Shown here piece after piece: positions 1 to 11,674 of a DNA stretch of 64,000 bases. The position numbers and the translations under genes are program-made. The stretch is taken from positions 1,235,990-1,299,989 of the forward strand of contig NC_067286.1 of the NCBI RefSeq assembly GCF_020740795.1. Direction: 5' to 3'. The notes under the pieces are model-generated. The model was given only the letters and a program-made list of their open reading frames with translations, had not been told where the DNA came from and did not search any database. This DNA comes from Apus apus. Its lineage: Eukaryota > Chordata > Aves > Apodiformes > Apodidae. The first letter of the stretch is position 1; every line of letters starts with the position of its first letter.

Positions 1-1760
1 CCTCTGTTATGAGAAGCAGTCATCTCCATTTTTACTTAAACTAAAAAAAAAAACCCACCCAAAACCATGAAAAAGAACAGAGGGAGAAAAAGAAACCAGG
101 AAAAATGTGACCTGAACACCAAGGTGTGGGGAAAGGGAAGAAAAGGAAAAACAAGAATGGAAAGAGAAGAAAAAATATGAGACAAGAAAAAGAAAACCCA
201 CAGTGATTGAAATTCATGCAGAAGCAACTACTGAAGTGAGACCTCCCTGTCCCAACCCACAGGTGGAGGAAGTGTCCTCACCCCTCTTGGGGACAGGCTC
301 TTGGAGAGCTGCTTGTAGGAGCTATTGACCTCCTGGGGAGCAGTGGTGTGAAACTCGTGGAGATGGGAATGGAAAGTGAGGAGGTGCCCAACTGATCTGC
401 ATTTCAACCCACCTGCTCTTTACTAGATCCACATCTTCACTCTGGAAATCCCTAGTGCAAAATGAAGTTCACCTGACTGAGCAGTGCAAACAGAAAGGGA
501 TCATTTCCTTAAATGAATCAGTTCCTTGGAGGTGTCCGTTTTATTTTTCTTTCCAAGTTTCCTGGAGAAGAAAAAAAAAAAAACAACACCCCAAACTTTC
601 AACTCCAAGTCTGTCATAAGAACAGGTTTCCTCGTGTTCTGCTGCTGGGAACGCGGGCGGCGTCGCTCGGACCCTGTAGGCACCACCTGGGATGTTCCTC
701 AGGGATCTCAGACCTCAGGGAGAAACCTCGGTCTTTATCTGAGGGCTCTTTGGGGAAGGTTCACTCTGTTTCCAGGGGCCTGGAGACCGTTTGGTAATTT
801 GTCCTGTGGGAATGGGGCAACACTTAAACCTTCTGGCCACGCCGGATCCTGCCTGGCTTGGGAAAGATGAATCGGAAGGACCCAGAGAGCTCGTGTTTCA
901 CCTCCAGCTCCAGGACCAGTGACTTTCTTTCTTGAGATGCCACTAACCAGAGGGAGGGGGAAATTTTTGAGAGAGTTTTTTTTTTTTTTGATATTTTTTT
1001 TTTTTGGGGGGGTGGGATAATTTTGTCCACCCCTCTGCAGAAGCAGGAACCCTGCCATGAAGTGGTATCTATGTTACTAAGGTCCCTCCTGAAGGAACAA
1101 ACCCCACATACTCCTAATTCCTAACAATTTTTGGACAAATACTCCTGACATGGGCAGGCTCAAAGAAGAGGGTGGGCAAGTATCACTCTGACTAGAAGAT
1201 GTTTTTCTCTTGAAGCTTCATGGTCAAGAAACCACTGTCAGGTACTCTGATCTCTTCTTCTTTGACCCAAACAACTCACTACAGAGCCTCAAAATCGCTC
1301 TGACATGGTGTGTTATCCTTTTAGTGCAGCACTAATTAACGTGGCCAATTAAGACATGATATGATTGTATTCCCTTGTCCCTAAATCAGAACAAACTGCC
1401 CCCCCAACAAAAGGAAAGAAATCCTCCCAAACGTGCCCACATACTGGACAGAAATAGGAAGTTCCTTTGTGAGACCTTCTGCAAGACCATTAAAACAAAC
1501 CCCTTCCAAAGGGGTTTTCAGATTAAAGCTTTCAGATTTCCCCTCCTCCCCATATGATGATCTATTTTCTATGATTTTGTTAATATCTTATTTTTCAATA
1601 TCTTATTTCAGGTCTTCAACCTGCATTGTGTTTTTTTTCTCCACCTAAGTGGGTGGATCCATCCAGGAAACACCAAACCTTAGACCTGTGAGCTGGGAAA
1701 CAAAAAACATTGAACTTCTTCCCTGTGTTTCTGTGTCTCCTCTTTGCTGGCTCCAGGAAA
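1..1760. other. Intergenic, no gene recognised
   Basis: No open frame here resembles a known protein. The first 240 bases are A/purine-rich on the plus strand, and two T-runs followed by a G-run lie near 975-1015. A CAG just before the receptor start at 1761 could be the 3' end of an intron linking an untranslated exon somewhere in this stretch to the coding exon. I could not place such an exon. Confidence 0.5.
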
Positions 1761-2732
1761 ATGGCTGGGGGAAACCACTCCAGAGTGACCGAGTTTGTCC
1801 TCTTGGGCTTCCCAGACAAGCAGGAGCTTCTCTTTGTGCTTTTTTTACTCATCTACATCACCACGCTGGTGGGCAACCTGGGGATGATCGTCCTCATCAA
1901 GACCAACCCTCAGTTTCACGTGCCCATGTACTTCTTCCTCAGCCACCTCTCCTTCCTGGACATCTGCTGCTCCTCATCCATCACGCCGAAGCTCCTGTGG
2001 GGTCTCCTCGCAGAGAGAAATGCCATTTCTTTCGGTGGCTGCGTGATGCAGTTTTTCTTCTACGCCGTGTTTGGCACCACAGAAGCCATCCTGCTGGCTG
2101 TCATGGCCTACGATCGCTACGTGGCCATCCGAGACCCTCTGCACTACTTGGCTGCCATGTCCCAGGGGGTCTGTGTCCAGCTGGTGGTGGGTTCCTACGC
2201 TGCCGGGAGCCTGAACGCCGTGGTGCACACCACCACCCTCCTCCGACTCTCCTTCTGTGGCCCAAACCTCGTCAACCACTTCTACTGTGAAATCCCACCC
2301 CTCCTGCTGCTCTCGTGCTCTGACACTTGGCTCGTCAAGACGCTGTTGGCCGCGTGTGTTGGCTTCATCACAACAGCCTCTGTCTTGGCCATCGTGGTCT
2401 CCTACACCTGCATCCTCATGACCACCTGGCGCATCCGCTCGGCCGAGGGCAGGTACAAAGCCTTCTCCACCTGCTCCTCCCACCTCACTGCTGTTGCCCT
2501 CTTCTATGGCTCTGCAGCTTTCTTGTATTTCCTTCCTTTTTCTGGACAGGCAGAAGATCAAGGGAAAATAGCCTCTGTCTTCTACACCATGGTGACCCCC
2601 ATGCTTAACCCTGTCATCTACAGCTTGAGGAACAAAGAGGTGAGGATCAGCCTCAGAAGAGGTACCAACAAGCTCCTCTCCTGCCTGCTCTCCCACAGGT
2701 TCTGCTCCATCCAAACCAAAGCAGATCCATGA
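1761..2732 (+). CDS. Olfactory receptor, class II, OR5/8/9-like (intact)
   Basis: A seven-transmembrane odorant receptor of 323 residues, expected in the cilia of olfactory neurons and coupled to Golf. Visible motifs are the N-terminal glycosylation site NHS (residue 5), GN in TM1 (about 38), PMYFFL (55-60), the disulphide Cys at 94, MAYDRYVAI (115-123), SFCGPN and NHFYCEIPP in the second extracellular loop (164-180), KAFSTCSSH (233-241) and [12 protein letters not shown] in TM7. The ATG at 1761 was chosen over an in-frame ATG at 1710 because it puts the glycosylated Asn at residue 5, as in its neighbours, and because a CAG splice-acceptor-like site lies 5 bases upstream. The usual Cys of VAIC is Arg (VAIRDPL), and the C-terminal tail is longer than usual. 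Subfamily naming would need a tree. Confidence 0.92.
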   Translation: MAGGNHSRVTEFVLLGFPDKQELLFVLFLLIYITTLVGNLGMIVLIKTNPQFHVPMYFFLSHLSFLDICCSSSITPKLLWGLLAERNAISFGGCVMQFFFYAVFGTTEAILLAVMAYDRYVAIRDPLHYLAAMSQGVCVQLVVGSYAAGSLNAVVHTTTLLRLSFCGPNLVNHFYCEIPPLLLLSCSDTWLVKTLLAACVGFITTASVLAIVVSYTCILMTTWRIRSAEGRYKAFSTCSSHLTAVALFYGSAAFLYFLPFSGQAEDQGKIASVFYTMVTPMLNPVIYSLRNKEVRISLRRGTNKLLSCLLSHRFCSIQTKADP

Positions 2733-3220
2733 TGGAGTGGGCAGAAGAAATAAGGCCAGCACCGGACAGGAGAAGAGCACAGCAGCTCTGGTGAGATGTG
2801 GAGGCTCGACCTACTGCTGAACACTGTGGACTTTGAATTACAAATGAAATCCAGGTGGGGGTGCCTTGAAAAGGAAATGACCTATTATCACAACATCTGA
2901 AAGAGGGAAAGAAGGCAGGAAAGGGAGAACCTCAACACACCTGCATGGGCAGCAGAACGTTGGGAGTAAAGGAACTTACAAGCAGGTCTAGAACTTGTAC
3001 AGTTGGTTCTCTTCACCAAGGAGAATTTACTCGTTGTTACAGTAATGTCAGATTCTGTGGCCTGAAAGAGGTGGCTCAGGGTAGAAGTGGATGAGCTCAA
3101 TGGAGACCCCATGTTGGAGAGGGACAGTGTCTTTCACAGCTTTGTTCTCAGATGTTCTAAGCAGCTGCCCAGTGTCCTGCCTTAGAATAAACCCCATTTA
3201 TTATTTCCTCTGCTTTGTTC

Positions 3221-3306
3221 AATCACAGAATCATGAGATGGTTTGGGTAGGAAGGGACCTTAGAGATCATCTAGCTCCAACCCCCTTGCACGGGCAGATC
3301 TTTATG
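3221..3306 (-). repeat. CR1 LINE 3' end fragment
   Basis: The plus strand reads as the complement of the CR1 3' terminus: a CAGAATCATGAG-like end, then GGTTTGGGTAGGAAGGGACC and a GATCATCTAG block. The similarity fades after the CGGGCAG stretch. It is an old, severely 5'-truncated copy. Confidence 0.75.
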
Positions 3307-4209
3307 GGGAGCAGCACATCCCCACACTCCATGTATACAGATCACTCCTGGCTGGACATCGACCAGTCTGGAGCCACCAACACATGCTCCTTGCTTAGGA
3401 GCAGAGTGGAATTTTACCCCCCGTGACAAGCAGTCATTCAGCTTGGAAGATTCTTTCCAGATGTGGTCTGAGCACTCCTGGCTTTTCCCAGGATGTCACC
3501 TGGTGTTGACAACACAAAGCCTGGTGTGTCCAGACATGCCCAACTCATTTGATGGCTCCAAAACTCTTAATGTTGACCAAAACTCCCCCACCATCTCCTC
3601 TCCTACTTGTGTGTCTCCATCCCAGGAAACATTGATTTATTTTAATTTCTTACTAACAATTTCTGCTTCCAGGCTTTGGGGCTTGAGTCATCTGGGGCCA
3701 GGAGTCATCCAGCTCCTTGTAGCTTTTCACATCTGACTTAGTCACCACTGGTTCCCCTTCTGGAGTCTTTGGGAGCTTTGATTCATCCAAACTATTTTCA
3801 ACACCCATGTGAGGGTGAGATTAACTTGTGTGGAAAAAATTGCCTGGTTTTCTCCCCTTGGAGGGGTGACAGGGTTGATGTGGCTACACAGCAAATCCCA
3901 CCCAGGGCACATGCTGAAGAGTGAATGTCAGCATAAATTGACTACATTTGCATAAATTAATGCCTGCATCCAACCCTTTGGGTTTTTAAACAACAGGATA
4001 TCCTGGATAATGTTGAAACAAGAGCTCCTGGACAGTTTGCCTTCCCTTTCTCTCCCTCCCTAACAGCATTTGGGACACTTTTCCAAACCCTGAGCTAGTT
4101 CCTAATCCTGGAATCTCTGTTTTTTTTCACCAATTCTTTCTCATTGTCTGAGATCCCAAGAGATAAATTATATATTCCAAGAGATAAGTGTGTATCCTTC
4201 CATCTTCAG

Positions 4210-4270
4210 ATACATAGATATATCTTTGTATCTTTATATATCTTTCTGTCTATATATCTTTCTATCTTGA
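4210..4270. repeat. TATC/TATA microsatellite
   Basis: Interrupted runs of TATATC and TCTTTCTATC type, with no coding content. Confidence 0.6.
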
Positions 4271-5859
4271 TGCATTTTATAGAAATCTATGTATATTTTT
4301 CTCCACACACACACAATTCTCAATATATCCATAAAGAAGTGGGGAAAACACTCAAGCTCACGTTCAGCTGCCACTAGTTGTGTTTGTTTACCCGTCTACA
4401 TCTCCTCCTTAAGGACCTGTTTCCAAAGTCAGCAATTCCCAAGAGGAATTGTTATCCCAAGAGGGGGTTGGGGTGGAGGGGCAGCAGCCAAGCCCTCTCT
4501 CTTTCCATGGCAGAACCTATAAATGGTGGCATTTTTTTTTGGGTCAAGCCTTGATGTCCTTCACGACTGGTAAATTGTTCTTGTTTTTAACACCAACACC
4601 GGGGGAAACTGGGGTTTGTTGTGCAGCTAAAACTTGGGTCTGGGAGATAATGAGTCTCTGATAAACCAGGAACTGGTAACAGGTAAAAAAGGTGAGTTTT
4701 AGCCTAAATGATGCTACGTTCTGGTCGTGTTATCATGTTGGCACCGAGATCTTCTTGTCCTTAAGTTCCGGTTTATCTCAGACCTCTTGCACGGAGCAGA
4801 TCAGAAGGCTTGATGGGGCTTGGTCTACTGCACCCTGAAGATCATGGCATGGAAACATGATCTGGGTTATTTTGCCTGACCTGGTGTTGGTTTAGGGTGG
4901 TGTGAAAGTCTCCACTTCTGGCTTGATGCTGGAACAAAAGAGAAAGATTTAACCAAGCTGAGATCGATGGGAGGTTCATGTCTAAGCCAAGCAAGGGCTC
5001 AGGTATTGAACTCTGCTCCTAAAAAAGGTTCTTCTCCAATGGTAGAATGTAAGTTATCAAAATCTCAGGGAGCATTTTCTGCAGCTATTCCTAACTCTTG
5101 TTTCAGGAAGCCAGGAGCTTCGTTGGTTTGAATTTCATGGTTTTAAAACCTGCATTGTCAGCATCTCGCGGCCCCTGTTGCACCAGCTCTGCAGCTTGGT
5201 TGGGGTCCCACCAGCCCCAACCTCCTACAATCCTTCCCAGCAGTTTTCTTGGTTCCTTGGACACCACCAGATTGAAAGGGGGGTTAATACTTACACCAAA
5301 TCTCCTGTTTCAGACTTCATTTGGGGGTTTCATAGGAAGGAATGGAAGAAATTATCATTCAATAATTAAGGAAATTATTTTTAAAATGTCCTGATCTCTC
5401 ATCAGTGGTTTTTTGTTGGATTTTTTTGATCTTCTGAGACCCGGGATTTTGGGGAGGGTTTTTTGGGGGGGTTTTGTTTTGTTTTTAAATCAGACAGATT
5501 TCCCATGTCAGAATAAATTGCTGTGGTCACTTCGGTGGATCTTGTGAGTAACAAACTTCTTCCCTTCTTCAGGAGAAACCTCCTGGTTTGCCAGGTGACT
5601 TTATCAAACCCCATTAATAGTGACTAGACCGGAGTAAAAGCATTAGAAATAAATTCAACCAAGCACTTCATTTAAAAACGTGTCTGGAGACAAACACTGA
5701 CTTTGTTGTTTAATGGTTCCTGCCTCTGAAATTTGCATTTCTTGATGAAAATAAATGCAGCTTTAGGGATTTTTTTTTGGGGGGGTGGAGGGGGAGGAGA
5801 AAACAGGACCATGCTGACCTGGGGTCTCTCTGCTTCCCCACAGCAGCTGCTTTACCACG

Positions 5860-6795
5860 ATGGCTGAAGGAAATGAAACCCCCAGGGCTGAGTTTGTTCT
5901 CTTGGGGTTCTCAGAGCAGGGGGATGTCCAACTTGTCCTCTTCATGGTCTTCTTGGTGATCTACATGATCACCCTGCTGGGGAACCTGGGGATGCTGATG
6001 TTAATCAGGCTGGATGCCCAGCTTCACACCCCCATGTACTTCTTCCTGAGCAGCCTGTCCTTCCTCGACATCTGCTACTCCTCCTCCATCACCCCCAGGC
6101 TGCTCTGGGATCTCCTGGCAGAGAGGAAGGTCATTTCATACTCCTCGTGTCTCACACAATTTTATTTCTACGTGGTCTTTGCCACCACCGAGTGCTACCT
6201 CTTGGCCACCATGGCCTATGACCGCTACGTGGCCATCTGCAGCCCCCTGCTCTATGCCATCTCCATGTCCAGCAGGGTCTGCTCCCTGCTGGTGGCTGGC
6301 TCCTTCCTCGCTGGGCTTGGGAATGCCACCATCCACGTCGGGCTGGCGCTCCGCCTCTCCTTCTGTGGCCCCAACACCATCCACCACTTCTACTGTGATG
6401 CCCCCCCACTCTTCTCCATCTCTTGCACCGACACCACCCTCAATGAGACCACCATGTTCGTTGTGGTTGGCTTCAACCTCCTGGTCACCAGCCTGACCAT
6501 CCTCATCTCCTACACCTACATCCTGGCCACCGTCCTGAGGATGCGCTCAGCCGCGGGCAAGGCATTCTCCACCTGTGGGTCCCACCTGACTGCTGTGACC
6601 CTCCTCTACGGATCTTTTGTGTCCGTGTACTCACGGCCCAACTCCAGGCACTCCCAGGGCCTCGACAAGGTGGCCTCTGTGTTTTACACTGTGGTGATCC
6701 CCATGCTGAACCCCTTCGTCTACAGCCTGAGGAACCAGGAGGTGAAGGCGGCGCTGGGGAGACTGATGGAGAGGAGATGTTCAGCTGAGCAATAG
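5860..6795 (+). CDS. Olfactory receptor, class II, OR5/8/9-like (intact)
   Basis: A 311-residue odorant receptor. The start gives MAEGNET with a glycosylation site at residue 5. Visible are GNLGM in TM1, [30 protein letters not shown] after TM3, SFCGPN and HHFYCDAPP in the second extracellular loop, KAFSTCGSH before TM6 and [16 protein letters not shown] in TM7. Two residues are missing from the third intracellular loop: it reads [11 protein letters not shown] where neighbours have two more residues between SAAG and KAFSTC, a clean 6-base loss. TM6-7 is also atypical (VYSRPNS for the usual MYLRPSS). The frame is otherwise intact, so it is probably functional. Of the genes in the window it is most like the receptor at 1761. 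Confidence 0.92.
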   Translation: MAEGNETPRAEFVLLGFSEQGDVQLVLFMVFLVIYMITLLGNLGMLMLIRLDAQLHTPMYFFLSSLSFLDICYSSSITPRLLWDLLAERKVISYSSCLTQFYFYVVFATTECYLLATMAYDRYVAICSPLLYAISMSSRVCSLLVAGSFLAGLGNATIHVGLALRLSFCGPNTIHHFYCDAPPLFSISCTDTTLNETTMFVVVGFNLLVTSLTILISYTYILATVLRMRSAAGKAFSTCGSHLTAVTLLYGSFVSVYSRPNSRHSQGLDKVASVFYTVVIPMLNPFVYSLRNQEVKAALGRLMERRCSAEQ

Positions 6796-7036
6796 TTTTC
6801 CCTGGTGTGCCAGAGGAACTCAGGGGTCTTCTCAGAAATGTTTATCCTTTCCATTTCTCTCCTGCTCTGTTATCAAGGGAACAGTGATGTGCTGGGAGCT
6901 ACTGGGGACAAATGGATTGGGAAACCTCGACCTTGGTCCTGAAGACCGAGTCACTAGTTGGCCTTGGGTCAGGCCGTTCACCAACCTGCCCCAGGGGTGA
7001 GCTGGCTGCTTTTATTGGTGTTCACAGCCTGGTATT

Positions 7037-7042
7037 AATAAA
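7037..7042 (+). terminator. Candidate poly(A) signal for the receptor at 5860
   Basis: AATAAA lies about 240 bases beyond the stop codon, in a plausible position for the 3' end of a short OR transcript. Inferred from position only. Confidence 0.4.
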
Positions 7043-8179
7043 ATTTCCAAAACTCAAGCCCTTCTGACCACTTGGAGCTGGATAATTCATTGCCACTCTT
7101 GTCTTGAGCAACAAGAAGTCACACCCGTTGCCTTCAGCCTGACAACGATGACCTGAGCTCTCTTTGTATCAAATAATGGGTGGGTTTCTGGTGGACACAA
7201 GGCTCAGGTGATGTATTTTTCCCAGTCCTGGGCTTCCTTACAACAATTTGCTGCTATGAGGCTCCTTGGGCCTTTTCTGCAACTAATTTTAGCTCAACTG
7301 GAGCCGTCTTTTCAGATTAATTAAAGTCCTGCAGTGCCTGCAGGACCTTGCTCGAGGACCTGAGAGCTGCCACCTGGCACCTGCTCTGAGTAATTATAAA
7401 ATTACCCCTTCATCAGGAACCTGCTCCTGGCATGTTGATGTTGTTTTGGTCATTAACTGCTCTTCCTTGGTTTTCAGCAATTGTGTGATTTCTCCTCTAA
7501 AAATAAATCATAACCTACGGGGAAATGATTAATAAACTCTGGTGACCCCACTGAAGCTACTCTCAGAGACCAGCAGGGGAGAAAAGAGCAATGACCAGCA
7601 GCCCATAGGAGATAGAAATGGTTAGAAGTCACCCCGAGCAGACCCAAGACTGGGCACCCACCAAACACACCACTGAATCTCCTCAGCAAGGTCTCCTGGG
7701 GGAAAGGCCCCAGGGGCTCCTCATGGCAGGTTTTGCCAGAGCAGAGCAAACCCAAAGGGAAAGCAAAACAAGGGGTGAAATGCAGTTCTGAGCCCTGGGG
7801 CTGCTCTGGGTGGCTGAAGGACATCTCATGGAGCAGCCACCACTGACCACAGACACAGAAACTCGTATGATGCCTCTGAGATGCTGGTGGCCCATGCAGA
7901 GGTTGGGGTGGGATCTTGCCCACAGGAGGAGAATGGGATTAGAGATGTTTCAGATCTTTCTGAGGAACCCCAAGTGGTTCCTGAGGCACAAGTGAGTCTG
8001 GAGCTGCTGATGTTCCTCTCTGGGCAGCCTGGTTTCCCAGCAGCAGGGGTGGGATTGTCCACATTTAGGCACATGTGGCCTGGATGTCCACAGCTGAGCT
8101 GGTGCCTCTGGGCTTCCACTACCTTCAGTGGTGAGAAAAGGGCGTTTCCAGAGAGAGGTGAATTGCCCCAGGGTGAACT

Positions 8180-8480
8180 GATCAGCCTTGATGGCCCTGA
8201 CCAGCCTCAGCTGGGGCTTCCATCCCCACCCTCTGCCCATTGGCCACTCAGCTCTACTAAAGCTCAGCCCAGGGAGGCTGTTCCTCTCTCAGGTCAGGCT
8301 GGTTTCCAGGCTAGCAGTAGATGTGCCCCCCAGTGGGTTCCAGTGATCCACATCTTTCCTGGGTCATGGACCTGCCAGCTGGACCTGCCCAGGGGACTGA
8401 CTTGGCTGGACCTTGGGCTTCCCTGCTCATCTCCACCTTGCCTGATGGTCTTGGCTGAATCTGGCCCAGGTCTCTGGGTC
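8180..8480. repeat. Unclassified interspersed repeat, related to 46296-46560
   Basis: The stretch with GACCAGCCTCAGCTGGGGC, CACCCTCTGCCCA and AAGCTCAGCCC recurs in diverged form near 46.3 kb. The pattern suggests an old dispersed repeat, perhaps an LTR fossil. The ends are not sharp and I cannot name the family. Confidence 0.4.
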
Positions 8481-8576
8481 TCCCCTCCTCACTCAGGTAC
8501 TGTGGGATGGTTCCTTGCACATTGTGGTGTCCTCCTTGGCTCTGTTTGAAGAGGAGAACCCCCTGTGGCACTCGCC

Positions 8577-8735
8577 AGCCTCCAGACCCAGCACAACCCA
8601 GCCCCCTCACCCTCTGCACCCAACAGCCCAACCTCTGCTTCCTCCTTGGGCAGCCTCTCTCCATCCAGCCCATGTCCCTGCTTGGTACCATGGGAGACAC
8701 CCTTGTTGGTGAGGGAAGCATGGATTTGACATTAT
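8577..8735. repeat. Duplicated 159-bp block next to a CR1 3' end (copy 1)
   Basis: Nearly identical to 26077-26235 by eye, ungapped, and in both places directly abutting the 3' end of a CR1 copy. It may be a CR1 3' transduction, or part of a small segmental duplication. Confidence 0.7.
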
Positions 8736-9190
8736 CATGGAGTGGTTTGGGTGGGAAGGGACCTTAAAGGTCATGTAGGACCACCCTGCATGGGCAGGGA
8801 CACCTCCCAGCAGCCCAGGCTGCTCCAAGCCCCATCCAACCTGCCCTTCAACACTGCCAGGGATGGGGCAGCCACAGCTTCCCTGGGCAGCCTGGGCCAG
8901 GGTCTCACCACTCTGATAGGGAAGAATTTCTTCCGAAGATCTCATCTAAATCTCTTGAAAGTGTTCCCTCTTGACTTCTTGCTACAGGTCCTTGTCCCAA
9001 GCCCCTCCCCAGCTTTCCTGGAGCCCCTTCAGGCACTGGAAGGTGCTCTCAGGTCTCCCTGGAGCCTTCTCTTCTCCAGGCTGAACACCCCAACTCTCCC
9101 AGCCTGTCTTCTTGGCAGAGCTGCTCCAGCCCTCAGAGCATCTTTGTGGCCTCCTCTGGCCTTGCCTTCCCCATTCCACCAAGGACATCA
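8736..9190 (-). repeat. CR1 LINE, 5'-truncated (about 450 bp)
   Basis: The complement of the CR1 3' region, starting at GGTTTGGGTGGGAAGGGACC and running through GCAGGGACACCTCCCAGCAG, GCCCCATCCAACCTGCCC and GGGATGGGGCAGCCACAGC, then the longer CR1 part (CTTCTCTTCCAGGCTGAAC-like) to about 9190. It is one of the two longest CR1 pieces in the window. Confidence 0.85.
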
Positions 9191-10902
9191 GTCCAGAGTG
9201 GATATTTAACCTGAGTGTCAAGTACTTTAACCAGAGAAGCCTTGAGGAACTTTGTTCTCCATCCATGCAGGCCCACACAATTGTCCTTCAAGAGTCCCAT
9301 GCCAACCCACTGACCCTCCAGCTCCTCAGCTTTGGGGCCTGACAAGAAGGCAGCTGTAGAAGTTCACTTTGTCTTTAACAAGGGAGAAAGTTTTTCTTAT
9401 TAGTTCCAGCTAATGAGCCTCTCATGGCTTGTTAGGAAGAATGAGTTAAGTTGAGCACAAGTCCTCTGAGAAGCTTCCCTGGTGATTAGGAAACTTTCTT
9501 GGCAAATCCCAGAAGGTCTTGTTAAGCTGATGACTCCTGGAAGGGCGATTGGTCCATGGGGACCACTTCTTGCTTTGGGAAGGGCAGCAGCATAGTTTGT
9601 GATGGAAATAGCTGTGACCACCTCTGTGGTGAGAGCCTGGAGCTCAGGCCTGCTGGATGACCTGCTGGAGGGCTTTTTGGGCCAGTTCAAGCCTGGTCAT
9701 ATGCTCTGATTAAAAAGAGACTTCATGGTGTCTTTGTGATGTCCCTTGGTTCTCAGCAAGGGGTTGATTTGTCCCTACCTGCCTTTGCCCCCATAGCAGA
9801 GGGAGCTGAGGAAGCTCCTTGTGTTTCTCCTCACCTTTGGATCTCCTCAAAGACACACCACACGTTGCATTTCTTGCCAGTAATTGCCTGGGGATAGATT
9901 TGCTTTTGTCCTTTTTTTTAGCCCTTTTAATAGGAGGCAAGTTGAGGTGCACTGCAGACCTCCTCCATGTCCAGCTGGCTTCCATAAATGGGAATTTCCT
10001 GCTGTTATGAACTTGGGAACGGGATAACAAACATGGGAATGGGTCAACCTGGCTCTCACCACCTAAACAAGTAATGCTTATGGGATAATCAGCCAGGTCC
10101 CCTCTAACATAGGTGGGAATTAGAGGATGTTTTATCCCCTCCTAGGACAGAAGGTTATGATGGGTGTGGTGCAACGTGAGGAGATGTGAACATGGAAAGG
10201 CCTGGTGCCATGGAGGTGGACACAGCTCAGAAGAGTTGAAGCTGGAATAGTTTAAATCATTTAAATAGATTAAATTGATTCTGGTCTGGGTATCTCAACA
10301 CCTGTTGGAGGTCGAACTGCTCTAGGTGTCCTCCTCAAGCCCAGTTTTGGTTTGTTTTCATCCAAAAAGGGTGGGGAACTTGTCCTGAGGCTGTGATGTG
10401 AATGAAAACATGATGAGGGGAGGAACCTGGGAGATCTTCTGACTTCAAACTCTATCACCTGCTCTCTTTGGCTGGATTAAAGCTAGGAAGGTAGAAGCAC
10501 AGATGGAGACAAGGAGCTCTGTCTTAACCAGCCAACTTTTATTTATCTAAACCTGGAGGAGGTGACACTGCTGCAGACCTCCCAGCCCCTCCTCCCAGCA
10601 GTCCTAGGGATGCTAAAAAGAGTTTTCTGGTGTTTTTTACTTTCAGTTGGGCTGAAACTTTATAAAGGAAAAAGAAAAAGGTCCTTTGGTAACTAAGAAA
10701 CAGCTTTTTTTGGCATATTTTCCTCAGGAAGGAGAGGGGATGGACAGTGACATCTCCTGTCCATCAGGGAGCACTTCAGGGTCAGAAGAGCTTATGCTCC
10801 TGCACCTGATGGAAACCCAGACGAGGAAAGATTGGTCCATCTCTTGCTATGCACATCTTTGGGGATGTAAGCCCTGGTTGTCTCCTGTTAGGAAGCTGTC
10901 TG

Positions 10903-11674
10903 TCACATCACAGGTCTCTTCAGGGCCTCCTTCACCTCGTGGTTCCTCAGGCTGTGGATGAAAGGGTTCAGCATGGGGATCATCCCTGTGTAAAGCAAAG
11001 AGACCACCTTGTCCCTCCCCAGGTGGAGCTGGGCAGGGCAGAAATGAAGAAGATGGAGCCGTAGTAGAGGGTGACAGCAGCGAGGTGGGCAGCACAGGTG
11101 GAGGAGGCTTTGCCCTGCCCTTGGGCCAAGTGCATCTCCAAGATGGTGGCCAGGATGGAAGTGAGGATGAGAAGAAGTCATTGGTGATGTTGGGGTGGCA
11201 AAAGCTGAGGGTGAAGGTGTGGCTGGTGGTGAGGGTGGAGTTGGTAAAGCCAGTGAGGTAGGAGGTGGTCCCCAGCCCCATGCACAGCTTCTTGGACATG
11301 GCAGCAGTGTAGAGCAGTGGGATGGAGGTGGCCACGCACCACTCAGAAGCCACCACTGCCAGCAGGTAGCACTTGGTGTGAGCCAAGCCACCAGAGATGG
11401 AGAACTGGGCAGTACACCCAGTGAAGGAGATGGTCTTGTCCTCAGAGACACAGCTCAAGAGGATCCTGGGGGTGTAGGTGGAGGAACACCCGAGATCCGG
11501 GAAGGACAAGCTCCCAATGAAGAAGCACGTGGGGTGTGGAGCTGTGAGGGTGATGTTGCCCATGAGGGTGGTGACATAGGCTAAGGTGAACACCACGAGC
11601 AAGGGAAGCTGCAGCTGCCTGGTGAACCCCAGGAGGATGAAGCTGGTGACTGAACTGTGGTTCCTCTCCCCCGT
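10903..11674 (-). pseudogene. Olfactory receptor pseudogene, OR5/8/9-like
   Basis: Read on the minus strand, receptor blocks appear in order: [76 protein letters not shown], then in another frame [19 protein letters not shown], and finally [20 protein letters not shown]. The initiator is ACG (11672-11674) where an ATG is expected. About 15 residues before PMYFF are lost, [10 protein letters not shown] has decayed to [10 protein letters not shown], the second half of extracellular loop 2 and most of TM5 are missing, and the last third shifts frame at least twice. It is clearly dead and older than its neighbours. Confidence 0.9.

Larger units (their letters stand above)
2733..5859. other. Intergenic spacer
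   Basis: No gene recognised. It holds one short CR1 end (about 3221-3306) and a TATC/TATA-rich microsatellite stretch (about 4210-4270). The remainder is unremarkable. A CAG lies about 18 bases before the next receptor start, as for other ORs here. Confidence 0.5.
6796..10902. other. Intergenic spacer rich in repeats
   Basis: No gene recognised. The middle holds an unclassified repeat (about 8180-8480), a 159-bp block duplicated at 26 kb and a long CR1 copy. The stretches 6796-8180 and 9190-10902 show no recognisable element. All longer open frames are broken or low in complexity. Confidence 0.5.

Noticed and set aside
1974-2780. Long antisense open frame across the first receptor (and similar ones across the others)
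   Set aside because: GC-rich receptor codons leave long antisense frames. No known domain and no own signals were seen, and the sense frame is a clear receptor.
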